64,000 nt of DNA from CAG-1138 sp964495385 (GTDB lineage: Bacteria > Bacillota > Clostridia > Christensenellales > CAG-917), in assembly GCA_964495385.1 (NCBI GenBank), contig CAZBVO010000005.1, forward strand, positions 22,268 through 86,267. The letters are read 5' to 3'. A program made the position numbers and the translations under genes. Below are positions 39,305 to 48,816 of the stretch, piece after piece. The notes below the pieces were generated by a model that ran no database searches, was not told where the DNA came from, and saw nothing but the letters and a program-made list of their open reading frames with translations. Position 1 is the first letter of the stretch. The number at the start of each line of letters is the position of its first letter.

Positions 39305-41524
39305 ATGGAAATTCAAGGCGAAATTAAAACCGTAATTTTCAATAATCCCGAAACGGGTTACACTGTTTTGGACGTAAAAATTGGCAGCGGTGAGGTAATC
39401 ACCGCTGTCGGCATATTCCCGCCGGTGGCAGAGGCCGAGCGGGTTGTTTTGCGTGGCACGTTCAAAAACAGCAGTAGGCACGGTTATCAATTCGTCTGTG
39501 AAAACGTCGAGGTTTATCCTCCCGAGCAAGCAGAAGCAATCATAAAGTATTTGTCAAGCGGATTATTTAAAGGTATAGGCGAGGTTACGGCCCGTGCCAT
39601 AGTTACGGCGTTTGGTTGCAGAACGCTGGACATAATCGAAAATTCGCCGATGCAGCTTTACAAAGTCAGGGGCGTCAGCCTTAAAAAAGCGATGGAAATA
39701 GGCCTTGCGTACAACGAAGTTAAGCGCATGAACGAGGCCATTATGTTTTTGCAACAGTTTTCGGTCAGCTTGAACATGGCGCTGAAAATCTATCAGATTT
39801 ACGGCGACAAAACGGTAAAAACCGTTAAGGAAAATCCGTACCGTCTGGTTGACGACGTCGACCGCATCGGTTTTGCTACCGCCGACCGCATAGCCGCCGA
39901 AGAGGGGATTGCTCCGGACAGCGACTTCAGAATAAAAGCCGGGATAACCTACGTTCTCAAGGAGGCTTCTTCAAAAAGCGGCCACACCTATTTGCCGGAA
40001 GGCGAGCTGGTTAAGGAAGTTTTGGAATTGTTGAAATTTTCCGAAACGGACACCGACAAGGTTTTGTCAAACGTCGACGACATGCTGTTTTTAAGCACGC
40101 TGGCCGAGTATAACGATTTCGACGGTCGCTGTTTGATGCTGTACAAAAACTACTCGGTCGAAAAAAGCATTGCCCGTCGGCTTATCAGGTTGCTGGACGA
40201 ACACAGGCCGTTTTTTATCGATCCGCAGGACGCAATCGGCAGATACGAAAAAGTCAACGGCATAACGTTGCACGAAAATCAAAAAGAAGCGATAAACAAA
40301 GTTTTGTCCCGAGGCGTCGAGGTCATAACCGGCGGCCCGGGGACGGGAAAAACCACCATCGTGAAATGTATTTTGTCAATTTTCAGGTCGGCAGGATGCA
40401 GAGTAAGTTTGTGCGCTCCGACGGGAAGGGCGTCAAAAAGGCTTTCGGAGGCGACCGGTGAGGAAGCAAAAACCATTCACCGTTTGCTCGATTTGGATTA
40501 TAAAGACGGCAAAGGCTTTTTTACCTACAACGAAAACACTCGCCTTGACAGCGACGTTATCATCGTGGACGAAGTCAGCATGGTTGACGAATATGTTTTC
40601 AATGCGCTGATTTCGGCCATAAAACCGGGCGCAAGCCTCATTTTGGTGGGCGATAAGGACCAACTTCCGTCGGTGGGTGCGGGAAACGTGCTGTCCGACA
40701 TTATCGGCTCGGGCGTGTTTGACGTCACCTATCTTACACACATTTACCGCCAGGCCGAGGAAAGCTTGATAGTCACCAACGCACACCGCATAAACAAAGG
40801 CGAAATGCCCGTTTTGAACGAAAAAAGCAAGGACTTTTTCTTCGAGGAAAAATCCGATCCGATAGCCGCAAAAACGGCCGTCGTCGACCTTGTAACTTCC
40901 AGACTTCCGAAGTATTTGAACGTTGATCCGACAGAGATTCAGGTGCTTTGTCCGATGAAAAAAGGAACGGCTGGAGTTGAAAATCTCAACCGTGAAATAA
41001 GGCGCGCGCTGAACCCGAAAAAGCCTTCCGACCACGAAATCAAACAGGGCGAAAACACCTATCGTATCGGCGATAAAGTTATGCAAATCGTCAACAACTA
41101 CCAGATGGAATGGACGGTCAGACGCGAAAATTACAGCGAGTCCGGCACGGGTGTTTACAACGGCGACATTGGGTTTATAACAGACATCAACATGCTGAAT
41201 CAAAAGTTTACCATCACGTTTACGGACGGTAAAGTGGCGATTTATTCGTTTGGCGAACTTGACCAAATTGTTTTGGCGTATGCAGTAAGCATACACAAAA
41301 GTCAGGGAAGCGAGTTCGATGCGGTGGTAATAAGCGTTTCGCAAGGCAACCCGTTTTTGCTTACTCGCAACCTTTTGTACACAGCAATCACAAGGGCAAA
41401 AAAGCTGGTTGTGGTTGTAGGCACCAAAGATACGGTACACAAAATGGTCAGAAACAACTACACGCAAACCCGGTACAGTTTGTTAAAGGAGTTTGTCAGA
41501 GAGGAGGTCGGGCACGATGAGTAA
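39305..41524 (+). CDS. recD2: RecD2-type superfamily 1 DNA helicase
   Basis: 739 aa. A 5'-3' helicase acting in replication-fork and mismatch-repair support in bacteria that lack RecBC. It has an N-terminal OB-like region, helix-hairpin-helix ('GIGEVTARAIVTAFG'), Walker A GGPGTGKTT (343-351), Walker B 'VDEVSMVDEYVF', a Q-motif-like 'LHENQKEAI' and the C-terminal 'YAVSIHKSQGSEFDAVV' motif. The stop lies 8 nt inside the comF reading frame, so the pair is coupled. Confidence 0.93.
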   Translation: MEIQGEIKTVIFNNPETGYTVLDVKIGSGEVITAVGIFPPVAEAERVVLRGTFKNSSRHGYQFVCENVEVYPPEQAEAIIKYLSSGLFKGIGEVTARAIVTAFGCRTLDIIENSPMQLYKVRGVSLKKAMEIGLAYNEVKRMNEAIMFLQQFSVSLNMALKIYQIYGDKTVKTVKENPYRLVDDVDRIGFATADRIAAEEGIAPDSDFRIKAGITYVLKEASSKSGHTYLPEGELVKEVLELLKFSETDTDKVLSNVDDMLFLSTLAEYNDFDGRCLMLYKNYSVEKSIARRLIRLLDEHRPFFIDPQDAIGRYEKVNGITLHENQKEAINKVLSRGVEVITGGPGTGKTTIVKCILSIFRSAGCRVSLCAPTGRASKRLSEATGEEAKTIHRLLDLDYKDGKGFFTYNENTRLDSDVIIVDEVSMVDEYVFNALISAIKPGASLILVGDKDQLPSVGAGNVLSDIIGSGVFDVTYLTHIYRQAEESLIVTNAHRINKGEMPVLNEKSKDFFFEEKSDPIAAKTAVVDLVTSRLPKYLNVDPTEIQVLCPMKKGTAGVENLNREIRRALNPKKPSDHEIKQGENTYRIGDKVMQIVNNYQMEWTVRRENYSESGTGVYNGDIGFITDINMLNQKFTITFTDGKVAIYSFGELDQIVLAYAVSIHKSQGSEFDAVVISVSQGNPFLLTRNLLYTAITRAKKLVVVVGTKDTVHKMVRNNYTQTRYSLLKEFVREEVGHDE

Positions 41525-42293
41525 GTTTTCGGCTCGGCTTAAAAATCTGCTTGTCGCTTTTCGCGACGCCGTTTATCCGCAGAATATCACTTGCGATTTG
41601 TGCGGACGCGAGCTTTTTAAGGACGGACGGGGCTGTTTTTGCGACGATTGCAGGCAAAAACTTCCGTTGGTTAAAGGCAAAATTTGCGCTTGTTGCGGCG
41701 TGCCTATGGCGAACGAAGCCACGTACTGCGACAGATGTCAAAACAGCAAAACGGTGCTGTCGAAAAACCGTGCTGCGTTGGAATATACCGACGAAGCAAG
41801 GCGCATGATTTACGAGGTAAAATTTGGCGGAAAACGCTATTTATTGAAGGATTTGGCCGTGTTGATGACGGACGTGTATCTTTCGGAAGGGTATGATGCC
41901 GACGTTGTTTGCTACGTTCCGATGACGCCAGCGGAGAAAAGAACGAGAGGGTTTAATCAGGCGGCAATTCTCGCCGAAGAAATTTCAAAAAGGCTTAAGC
42001 TGGAACTTGCGGACGGCTTGGTTAAGGTCAGAAACACAAAATCGCAAAAGAAACTGTCGGCAAAAGAACGGGCCAAAAACCTCGAGGGAGCTTTCAGGGT
42101 GTCCGATCCGGATTGTTTCAAAAACAAAAACGTGTTGCTCATCGACGACGTTTACACCACGGGCGCAACCATGGGCGAGTGCGCCAAAACCGTGAAAAAG
42201 GCAGGTGCAAAGAACGTTTCGGGGCTTACCGCTTGCGTTACGAGATACCATGTCAGCGGCGAAACCGCCGACAACAACGAGAAAAAGGCATAG
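41517..42293 (+). CDS. comF: ComF family phosphoribosyltransferase-like protein
   Basis: 258 aa. N-terminal zinc finger with CDLCG, CDDC, CACCG and CDRCQ pairs in residues 20-75; C-terminal type I PRTase fold with 'LIDDVYTTGATMG' at about 206-218. ComFC supports DNA uptake in transformation; non-competent species also keep homologues. The chosen ATG overlaps recD2 by 8 nt and has GAGGAGG about 9 nt upstream; a more upstream start is possible but has no such signal. The stop codon lies inside the following terminator stem. Confidence 0.88.
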   Translation: MSKFSARLKNLLVAFRDAVYPQNITCDLCGRELFKDGRGCFCDDCRQKLPLVKGKICACCGVPMANEATYCDRCQNSKTVLSKNRAALEYTDEARRMIYEVKFGGKRYLLKDLAVLMTDVYLSEGYDADVVCYVPMTPAEKRTRGFNQAAILAEEISKRLKLELADGLVKVRNTKSQKKLSAKERAKNLEGAFRVSDPDCFKNKNVLLIDDVYTTGATMGECAKTVKKAGAKNVSGLTACVTRYHVSGETADNNEKKA

Positions 42294-42307
42294 ATATGCC
42301 TTTTTTT
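42282..42307 (+). terminator. Terminator of metK-recD2-comF
   Basis: AAAAAGGCAT-AGAT-ATGCCTTTTTTT. It overlaps the last codons and stop of comF. Confidence 0.85.
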
Positions 42308-42335
42308 AATGTTATTTTATGGGCGGCGATTATAA

Positions 42336-42364
42336 TTGACAACGGGGCGGCAATAATGTAGAAT
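42336..42364 (+). promoter_or_regulatory. secA operon promoter
   Basis: Consensus TTGACA at 42336-42341 and TAGAAT at 42359-42364 with a 17-nt spacer. The roughly 54-nt leader carries two small hairpins, GGCCC-TAC-GGGGCC and GTCGC-CCT-GCGAC (42401-42413), directly before the AAGGAG ribosome binding site. Confidence 0.85.
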
Positions 42365-42424
42365 ATATTCTGTATAAAAAATAAGGGCCCTACGGGGCCG
42401 AGTCGCCCTGCGACAAGGAGAAAA

Positions 42425-45100
42425 ATGGGAATTTTCAAACAAATTTTCGGGTCGGAAAACGACCGCAACTTAAAAAAGCTTTATAAAATCGCCGACAAAG
42501 TCGAAGCTTTGTCCGCCGAATTCGAGGCAAAATCGGACGCAGAACTTAAATCCATGACCGATGTTTTTAAAAAAAGATTGGCCGACGGAGAAACTCTCGA
42601 CGACATTTTGCCCGAAGCTTTCGCAACCGTCAGGGAGGCGTGCCGCAGAGTTTTGGGGTTGAGGCCTTACTACGTTCAGGTTGTCGGCGGCATCGTTTTG
42701 CATCAGGGGCGTATTGCCGAAATGAAAACGGGTGAAGGAAAAACGCTCACCGAGACCCTGCCTGCCTATCTTAACGCTTTGACCGGCAAGGGCGTCCATA
42801 TCGTTACGGTCAACGACTACCTTGCTCGCCGCGACGAGGAATGGATGGGCAAAGTTTTCCGTTATTTGGGCCTCACGGTGGGTTGCATCGAATCGCAAAT
42901 GGATCCGAGCCTGAAGAGGGCGGCTTACAACGCCGACATCACTTACGGAACCAACAACGAGTTCGGTTTCGATTATCTTCGCGACAACATGGTTGTTTCC
43001 AAAAACCAGATGGTTCAAAGGGATTTCAATTTTGCCATTGTCGACGAAGTTGACAGTATTTTGATTGACGAAGCCAGAACTCCGCTTATCATCTCCGGGC
43101 AGGGGACCAAGTCCAGCGAGATGTATATAATCGCAAACCGCTTTGCAAAAACGCTTATCGCGGGCGCCGATTTCGAAATAGACGAAAAGGAAAAAAGCGT
43201 CAACCTTACCGACGACGGCGTGCAAAGGGCCGAAAAGTTTTTTAAGGTCGAAAACCTTTCCGACCTCGACAATACCGAACTTAATCACTATATCCGTCAG
43301 GCACTCAAAGCCAACTATATCATGAAGCGCGACAGCGATTACATAGTCAGCGACGGTGAGGTTTTGATAGTTGACGAATTCACCGGCCGTATTATGATAG
43401 GCCGTCGCTACAACGAAGGCTTGCATCAAGCAATCGAAGCGAAAGAAAACGTTCGCGTAAGAAGCGAAGATAAAACGCTTGCAACCGTTACGTTGCAAAA
43501 TTATTTCCGCCTCTACGCAAAACTTTCGGGCATGACCGGTACCGCAAAAACCGAGGAGGAAGAATTTAAGGGCATTTACGGCTTGGACGTTGTGGAAATT
43601 CCGACCAATCTTCCGATGATAAGGGTTGACGAAGACGATATCATTTTCACGACTAAAGCGGGCAAAATGCGCGCAATCGTTGCGGACGTTAAGCGTTGCT
43701 ATGACAAAAAACAGCCTGTTCTTATCGGCACGATCACCGTCGAAAAGAGCGAAGAGTTGTCAAAACTTTTGACGCACGCACGCATTCCGCACAACGTTTT
43801 GAATGCTAAAAACCACAAAAAAGAGGCTGAAATCATTGCTCAGGCAGGCCGTAAAGGTGCCGTTACCATAGCAACGAACATGGCCGGCCGCGGTACGGAT
43901 ATTCAGCTGGGCGGCAATCCGGACTATATGGCCCGTGTCAAGATGGAAAACGACGGCTACAAGCTTGAAATAATCGAAGCGGCAACCAGCTTTGCCAAGA
44001 TAGAAGATCCCGAAGTTTTGTTGGCCAAGGACGAATACGACCGCCATTACCAGGCGTTCAAAAAGATTACCGATGCCGAAAAACAGGAAGTCATCGCCGC
44101 AGGCGGACTTAGAATAATCGGCACCGAACGCCACGAAAGTCGCCGCATAGACAACCAGCTTCGAGGCAGAAGCGGACGTCAGGGCGATGCCGGCAGCAGT
44201 GTGTTTTATATTTCGCTCGAGGACGATTTGGCTCGCATTTTCGGCGGCGACAGGTTGCAGTCGGTTATGGGCTTTTTGAAGGTCGAAGAGGATATGCCTA
44301 TTTCGCACGGAATGGTGTCCAAGCAGATCGAAAAAGCGCAAAGGGCAGTTGAAAGCCGCAATTACAGCGTAAGAAAGCACGTTTTGAGTTATGACGATGT
44401 CATGAACAAACAGCGTGAAATCATTTACGGCGAAAGAATGAAGGTTTTAAAAGGCCTTGACATGCACGAACAAATTTTGAAGATGCTCGACCCTGTGTGC
44501 GAACAGATTATCGGCTATCACGCCGACTATGACGTCGATTTCCAAACCTGGGATTATGCCGCTTTCAACCGTGCCATCGAGCAGCGTTTGCTTCCGGAAG
44601 GGACAAACTTTATGACTCCGGAGCGAGCCGCTTGCATGGACGTTTATAGGTTGAAAGAAGAACTTATGAACAAAGCGGTCGAATGCTATGAGGCTAAAAT
44701 CGAGGCGGCAAAGGCCGACGGAGTCGATTTTGGCGACATCGAACGTATCGTTATGCTTAAAACCGTCGATAGCAAGTGGATGGATCACATCGACGCGATG
44801 GATCAGCTCAGAAAGGGCATCGGTTTGAGGGCGTACGGGCAAAGGGATCCTATCATCGCTTACCGACAGGAAGGTTTCGAGATGTTCGACGACATGATCG
44901 ACCGCATTCAGACAGACACCGTTTGCACCCTTATGAAACTTGTCGTCGAAAAGCGTGAGGATGGCTCGAACGGAATGAAAGTCGAAAAGAAAAACGCTCC
45001 GAAAACAGCCCTAAGAGGCTCGGAAAAAATAGGCCGTAACGATCCGTGCCCTTGCGGTAGCGGAAAAAAATATAAAAACTGCTGCGGAAGGAATTTATGA
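42425..45100 (+). CDS. secA: Preprotein translocase ATPase SecA
   Basis: 891 aa. Motor of Sec protein export; needed for the giant lipoprotein, among others. Walker A 'MKTGEGKTL' at about 100-108, DEAD-type 'VDEVDSILIDEARTP', 'GTDIQLGG' and the HWD/IRA region 'SKWMDHIDAMDQLR' are all present. The C-terminal zinc-binding tail has CPCGSGKKYKNCCG. The stop overlaps the prfB start as ATGA. This is the standard housekeeping SecA; no accessory SecA2 is seen. Confidence 0.98.
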   Translation: MGIFKQIFGSENDRNLKKLYKIADKVEALSAEFEAKSDAELKSMTDVFKKRLADGETLDDILPEAFATVREACRRVLGLRPYYVQVVGGIVLHQGRIAEMKTGEGKTLTETLPAYLNALTGKGVHIVTVNDYLARRDEEWMGKVFRYLGLTVGCIESQMDPSLKRAAYNADITYGTNNEFGFDYLRDNMVVSKNQMVQRDFNFAIVDEVDSILIDEARTPLIISGQGTKSSEMYIIANRFAKTLIAGADFEIDEKEKSVNLTDDGVQRAEKFFKVENLSDLDNTELNHYIRQALKANYIMKRDSDYIVSDGEVLIVDEFTGRIMIGRRYNEGLHQAIEAKENVRVRSEDKTLATVTLQNYFRLYAKLSGMTGTAKTEEEEFKGIYGLDVVEIPTNLPMIRVDEDDIIFTTKAGKMRAIVADVKRCYDKKQPVLIGTITVEKSEELSKLLTHARIPHNVLNAKNHKKEAEIIAQAGRKGAVTIATNMAGRGTDIQLGGNPDYMARVKMENDGYKLEIIEAATSFAKIEDPEVLLAKDEYDRHYQAFKKITDAEKQEVIAAGGLRIIGTERHESRRIDNQLRGRSGRQGDAGSSVFYISLEDDLARIFGGDRLQSVMGFLKVEEDMPISHGMVSKQIEKAQRAVESRNYSVRKHVLSYDDVMNKQREIIYGERMKVLKGLDMHEQILKMLDPVCEQIIGYHADYDVDFQTWDYAAFNRAIEQRLLPEGTNFMTPERAACMDVYRLKEELMNKAVECYEAKIEAAKADGVDFGDIERIVMLKTVDSKWMDHIDAMDQLRKGIGLRAYGQRDPIIAYRQEGFEMFDDMIDRIQTDTVCTLMKLVVEKREDGSNGMKVEKKNAPKTALRGSEKIGRNDPCPCGSGKKYKNCCGRNL

Positions 45101-46197
45101 TAGACTTAACCGAACAAAAATCTATTCTCTCGACGTTCAGGGCCGACCTCGGTTTTTTGGGGGAAAGCCTCAACGTGGCCGAGCTTGAAAAACGAGTGGC
45201 CGAACTGACCGCCGAACAGCATGCCGACGGCTTTTGGGAAAACGTCGAAAGGGCTCAGTCGGTTGGAAAACAGCTTAAAGAGACGGAAAATAAACTTGAA
45301 AAATATCGCAAACTTTGCACCCGAGTGGACGATGCCGAAGTGCTTGTCGAAATTATTTTGGAAACCGACGACGAAACCGAAGCGGCTGCTTTAGATGACG
45401 AAATAGCGGTTTTAACTGCCGATATTGAAAAGTTGAGGCTTGAAACGCTTTTAAAGGGCAAGTACGACGGACTGAATGCGATTTTGAGTTTGCACGCCGG
45501 AGCCGGCGGCACCGAAGCGCAGGATTGGGTGAGCATGCTTTACCGTATGTACACTCGCTATGCCGAGCGAAACGGTTTTAAGGTGAAAGTGTTGGACCTT
45601 TTGCCGGGAGACGAGGCAGGCATCAAAAGCGTAACTTTTCAGGTTGAAGGGACCAACGCTTACGGCTATTTGAAGGCGGAAAAAGGCGTTCACAGGCTGG
45701 TAAGAATCAGTCCGTTTGACGCAAACAGCCGCAGACACACGAGTTTTGCTTCGCTTGAAGTTATGCCGGAAATCGAAAACGACGACGAAATCAAAATTTC
45801 GCCGGACGAACTTAAAATAGACACCTATCACTCCAGCGGTGCGGGCGGACAGCACGTCAACAAAACGGAATCCGCAATCCGCATTACCCACATCCCGACG
45901 GGTATAATCGTCGCATGCCAAAACGAGCGCAGTCAACTTCAAAACAAAGAAGTTGCCATGCGCATGCTTATGGGCAAACTGATCGAAAAACGCGAACGCG
46001 AACAACAGGAAGAAGTTGCCGGACTTAAGGGTGAACTGAAAAAAATAGAATGGGGCAGTCAGATAAGAAGTTACGTTTTCTGTCCGTACACGCTTGTCAA
46101 AGACCATCGCACGGGCTTTGAAAACGCTAACGTTCAGTCGGTTATGGACGGAAATATCGACGACTTTATTTTTGAGTATCTGAAAAAATCTTGCTGA
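45097..46197 (+). CDS. prfB: Peptide chain release factor 2
   Basis: 366 aa. Terminates at UGA and UAA. The GGQ catalytic motif is at about 250-252 ('SSGAGGQHVNKTESAIR') and the RF2 stop-recognition SPF at about 205-207. Most bacterial prfB genes have an in-frame UGA near codon 25 with a programmed +1 frameshift; here the frame is continuous from the first ATG, so that autoregulation is absent. Coupled to secA by ATGA and to tsaD by TGATG. Confidence 0.96.
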   Translation: MIDLTEQKSILSTFRADLGFLGESLNVAELEKRVAELTAEQHADGFWENVERAQSVGKQLKETENKLEKYRKLCTRVDDAEVLVEIILETDDETEAAALDDEIAVLTADIEKLRLETLLKGKYDGLNAILSLHAGAGGTEAQDWVSMLYRMYTRYAERNGFKVKVLDLLPGDEAGIKSVTFQVEGTNAYGYLKAEKGVHRLVRISPFDANSRRHTSFASLEVMPEIENDDEIKISPDELKIDTYHSSGAGGQHVNKTESAIRITHIPTGIIVACQNERSQLQNKEVAMRMLMGKLIEKREREQQEEVAGLKGELKKIEWGSQIRSYVFCPYTLVKDHRTGFENANVQSVMDGNIDDFIFEYLKKSC

Positions 46198-47270
46198 TGA
46201 GTTATTTTGAACGAATGAAAAACAAATTCGCCGCACTTAAGGATAAAGACGAGGTGGTTGTCCTCGCCATCGAATCCAGTTGCGACGAAACGGCCGCCGC
46301 CGTGGTGGTGAACGGAAGAGAGATTTTGTCCGACGTCATTGCTTCGCAAATCGACATTCACCGCAGATTCGGCGGAGTAGTCCCGGAAATTGCCAGCCGC
46401 AATCACACCGCCGCAATCGACGGTACGGTTGCCGAGGCGGTCAGGCTTTCGGGAAAGACTTGGGACGAAATCGATGCCGTTGCCGTAACGTACGGTGCGG
46501 GGCTTTTGGGCGCCTTGCTGGTGGGGGTTTCTTACGCAAAAGCGTTGGCGTACGCAAAAGACAAACCGCTTATTGCCGTAAGCCACGTCAAGGGGCATAT
46601 TTCGGCCAACTATCTTGCCGACAAAAATTTAACGCCTCCGTACGTTTGCCTGCTTTGCAGCGGCGGACATACCGCAGTTTTGAAAGTTACCGACTACGAC
46701 GCTTTTGAAGTGCTTGGCTGCACTCAGGACGATGCCGTGGGCGAAGCGTTCGACAAAGCGGCCAGAGTTTTGGGACTTCCGTATCCGGGCGGACCGGAAA
46801 TAGAAAAATTGGCCAAAGAGGGCAATGCCGTCATTCCGTTCCCGAGGGCGTATAAAAAAGAAGACACCTTCAATTTCAGTTACAGCGGCCTGAAAACCGC
46901 CGTGATAAACTACGTTCACAACGCCGAAGCGAGAGGCGAAACGGTAAACCGCGCGGACGTTGCGGCAAGCTTCCAGCAGGCGGCAACCGATATGTTAGTC
47001 GACAACACCGTTAAGGCGGCGGTCAGAGAGGACCTGAAAACGGTTGTTATCGCAGGCGGCGTCGGCGCAAACGGCGAACTGAGAAGGAAAATGACCGAAG
47101 AATGCAACAAACTCGGGATAGAGGTAAAATATCCGCCGCTCAAACTTTGCACCGATAATGGAGCAATGATAGGTTCGGCCGCATACTTCATGATAAAAAA
47201 AGGCAAGGGTTTGTCCGACGTTGACTTGGATGCCCGCGCCACGGTCAGACTGGATATGAACAGCTTTTGA
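46197..47270 (+). CDS. tsaD: tRNA N6-adenosine threonylcarbamoyltransferase
   Basis: 357 aa. Transfers threonylcarbamoyl to A37 of ANN-decoding tRNAs (t6A). 'AIESSCDETAAAVV' opens the ASKHA fold; the metal-binding HVKGH is at 130-134; 'SGGHTAVL' and 'CTDNGAMIGSAA' complete the nucleotide site. The ATG overlaps the prfB stop (TGATG); a second ATG at 46215 or a TTG at 46191 are alternatives, since no strong ribosome binding site distinguishes them. Partners tsaB/E/C are not in this window. Confidence 0.94.
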   Translation: MSYFERMKNKFAALKDKDEVVVLAIESSCDETAAAVVVNGREILSDVIASQIDIHRRFGGVVPEIASRNHTAAIDGTVAEAVRLSGKTWDEIDAVAVTYGAGLLGALLVGVSYAKALAYAKDKPLIAVSHVKGHISANYLADKNLTPPYVCLLCSGGHTAVLKVTDYDAFEVLGCTQDDAVGEAFDKAARVLGLPYPGGPEIEKLAKEGNAVIPFPRAYKKEDTFNFSYSGLKTAVINYVHNAEARGETVNRADVAASFQQAATDMLVDNTVKAAVREDLKTVVIAGGVGANGELRRKMTEECNKLGIEVKYPPLKLCTDNGAMIGSAAYFMIKKGKGLSDVDLDARATVRLDMNSF

Positions 47271-47276
47271 CGTGTA

Positions 47277-47305
47277 AGCTCCGACGTGCAAGCGTCGGGC
47301 TTTTT
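47277..47305 (+). terminator. Terminator of secA-prfB-tsaD
   Basis: AGCTCCGACG-6 nt-CGTCGGGCT with one bulged base, followed by TTTTT, right after the tsaD stop. Confidence 0.85.
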
Positions 47306-47311
47306 GTTTCG

Positions 47312-47350
47312 TGCGTGCGCGCAGATATTAGGCGTAAGCACGCATTTTTA
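47312..47350 (+). terminator. Second hairpin before the str promoters
   Basis: TGCGTGC (47312-47318) pairs with GCACGCA (47338-47344) around a 19-nt loop and is followed by TTTTTAG. It could back up the first terminator. Confidence 0.5.
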
Positions 47351-47351
47351 G

Positions 47352-47380
47352 TTTACTTTTTGGAAAAGATATGCTAAAAT
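47352..47380 (+). promoter_or_regulatory. str operon promoter P1
   Basis: TTTACT at 47352-47357 and TAAAAT at 47375-47380 with a 17-nt spacer. Confidence 0.65.
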
Positions 47381-47445
47381 ATCAAAAGTAAAGTGCAAAA
47401 AAAGGCGGTAAGGCAAAAATTTTTTTGCAAAACGGCGATTTTTCG

Positions 47446-47474
47446 TTGACATATTTGCGATAAATTGCTAACAT
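47446..47474 (+). promoter_or_regulatory. str operon promoter P2
   Basis: TTGACA at 47446-47451 and TAACAT at 47469-47474 with a 17-nt spacer, about 60 nt before ybxF. With P1 it forms a tandem pair, as expected for a strongly expressed ribosomal operon. Confidence 0.8.
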
Positions 47475-47533
47475 ATTAAGGCTTGTAGTATCGATACAGG
47501 TTTTTTATTCTATGGATTTTTTCAGGTGGTAAA

Positions 47534-47788
47534 ATGACGGACGAATTGGTAAATCTTATCAAGTCCTCCGACAAAGTTGTCGGTACGAAACAGGTTATCA
47601 AGGCAATAATGGACGGCACGCTCAGGTGTGTGATTGTGTCGGACGATGCTGACGAGTATATGGTTGACAAGGTCGAAAAGGCGGCCAAGGGCGCAGGCTT
47701 AAAGGTGTATCACACCCCGAGTATGGTTGAACTCGGCAAAGCGTGCGGCATCGAGGTTTCCGCATTGACGGCCGGCATCAAGAAGTAG
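47534..47788 (+). CDS. ybxF: L7Ae-family RNA-binding protein YbxF
   Basis: 84 aa, a single L7Ae/L30e/S12e/Gadd45 fold with 'KVVGTKQVIKAIMDGT', 'CVIVSDDADEYM' and 'GKACGIEVSALTAGI'. Bacillus YbxF binds kink-turn RNA and sits upstream of rpsL exactly as here; its physiological target is unclear. AGGTGG precedes the ATG. First gene of the str operon; a 93-nt gap to rpsL may hold a leader. Confidence 0.9.
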   Translation: MTDELVNLIKSSDKVVGTKQVIKAIMDGTLRCVIVSDDADEYMVDKVEKAAKGAGLKVYHTPSMVELGKACGIEVSALTAGIKK

Positions 47789-47881
47789 ATTCGTCCCCGG
47801 GCACGGGATACATGCGTTTGAGTTTATCCTTCGGGTTGCTGGACAAGCTCATCCGATTTTATTCTTCAAGGAGGTAACATA

Positions 47882-48253
47882 ATGCCAACAATCAATCAAT
47901 TAATCAGACACGGCAGGGAACGTCAAACCAAAAAATCCACGACTCCTATCATGGACGCATGTCCGCAAAAGAGAGGCGTATGTTTGTCTGTTACTACGAC
48001 TTCCCCTAAAAAACCTAACTCCGCACTTCGTAAAATTGCAAGGGTTCGTCTTGTAAACGGTATGGAAGGTACGGTGTATATTCCGGGTGAAGGTCACAAC
48101 CTTCAAGAGCACAGTGTCGTATTAATTCGCGGCGGACGTGTCAGAGACTTGCCGGGTGTGCGTTATCACATCGTGCGCGGAACTTTGGATACCGCAGGTA
48201 TTCCTAAGCGCAGACAGGCTCGTTCCAAATACGGCACGAAGAGGCCTAAATAA
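47882..48253 (+). CDS. rpsL: 30S ribosomal protein S12
   Basis: 123 aa, decoding-centre protein. The PKKPNSALRK loop is intact (Lys43). Residue 88 in 'GGRVRDLPGVRYH' is Arg (AGA at 48143-48145), where almost all bacteria have Lys; K88R is a classic streptomycin-resistance change. AAGGAGG lies upstream of the ATG. Confidence 0.98.
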   Translation: MPTINQLIRHGRERQTKKSTTPIMDACPQKRGVCLSVTTTSPKKPNSALRKIARVRLVNGMEGTVYIPGEGHNLQEHSVVLIRGGRVRDLPGVRYHIVRGTLDTAGIPKRRQARSKYGTKRPK

Positions 48254-48302
48254 TCAATTTCGGATGAAAACCCACAATTAGAAAATCAGGAGGTAAACAA
48301 TA

Positions 48303-48773
48303 ATGCCAAGAAGAAGTGGCGTGCCAAAACGCGATGTTTTGCCGGATCCTGTTTACAACAGCAAGGTTGTTACCAAGTTGGTCAACCAGATTATGCTGGA
48401 CGGTAAAAGAGGAACCGCTCAACAAATCGTTTACGGCGCATTTGATATAATGCAACAAAAACTCAACGTTGACGCAATGGAAGCCTTCACTAAGGCTTTG
48501 GAAAATATTATGCCTGTACTCGAGGTTAAAGCTCGTCGTGTAGGCGGCTCCACCTACCAAGTACCACTGGAGATCCGTCCGGACAGAAGACAAACTTTGG
48601 GTATCCGCTGGTTGGTTCTGTTCGCTCGCAAACGCGGTGAAAAGACCATGGCCGAAAGATTGGCAGGCGAACTTTGCGACGCTTACAACAATGCAGGCGG
48701 CGCTGTTAAGAAACGCGAAGATACGCACCGTATGGCAGAAGCCAACAAGGCGTTTGCGCATTTCCGCTGGTAG
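48303..48773 (+). CDS. rpsG: 30S ribosomal protein S7
   Basis: 156 aa, standard length. It nucleates the 30S head. Typical start MPRRSGVPKRDVLPDP, and 'YQVPLEIRPDRRQTLGIRWL' in the middle. AGGAGGTAA precedes the ATG. It sits between rpsL and fusA in the conserved str order. In E. coli S7 represses this operon; a comparable site in the 49-nt rpsL-rpsG gap is not obvious. Confidence 0.97.
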   Translation: MPRRSGVPKRDVLPDPVYNSKVVTKLVNQIMLDGKRGTAQQIVYGAFDIMQQKLNVDAMEAFTKALENIMPVLEVKARRVGGSTYQVPLEIRPDRRQTLGIRWLVLFARKRGEKTMAERLAGELCDAYNNAGGAVKKREDTHRMAEANKAFAHFRW

Positions 48774-48816
48774 TTACTGTTATTGATAGGGGGTCATAAC
48801 AGGCAGGAGATTCGAC

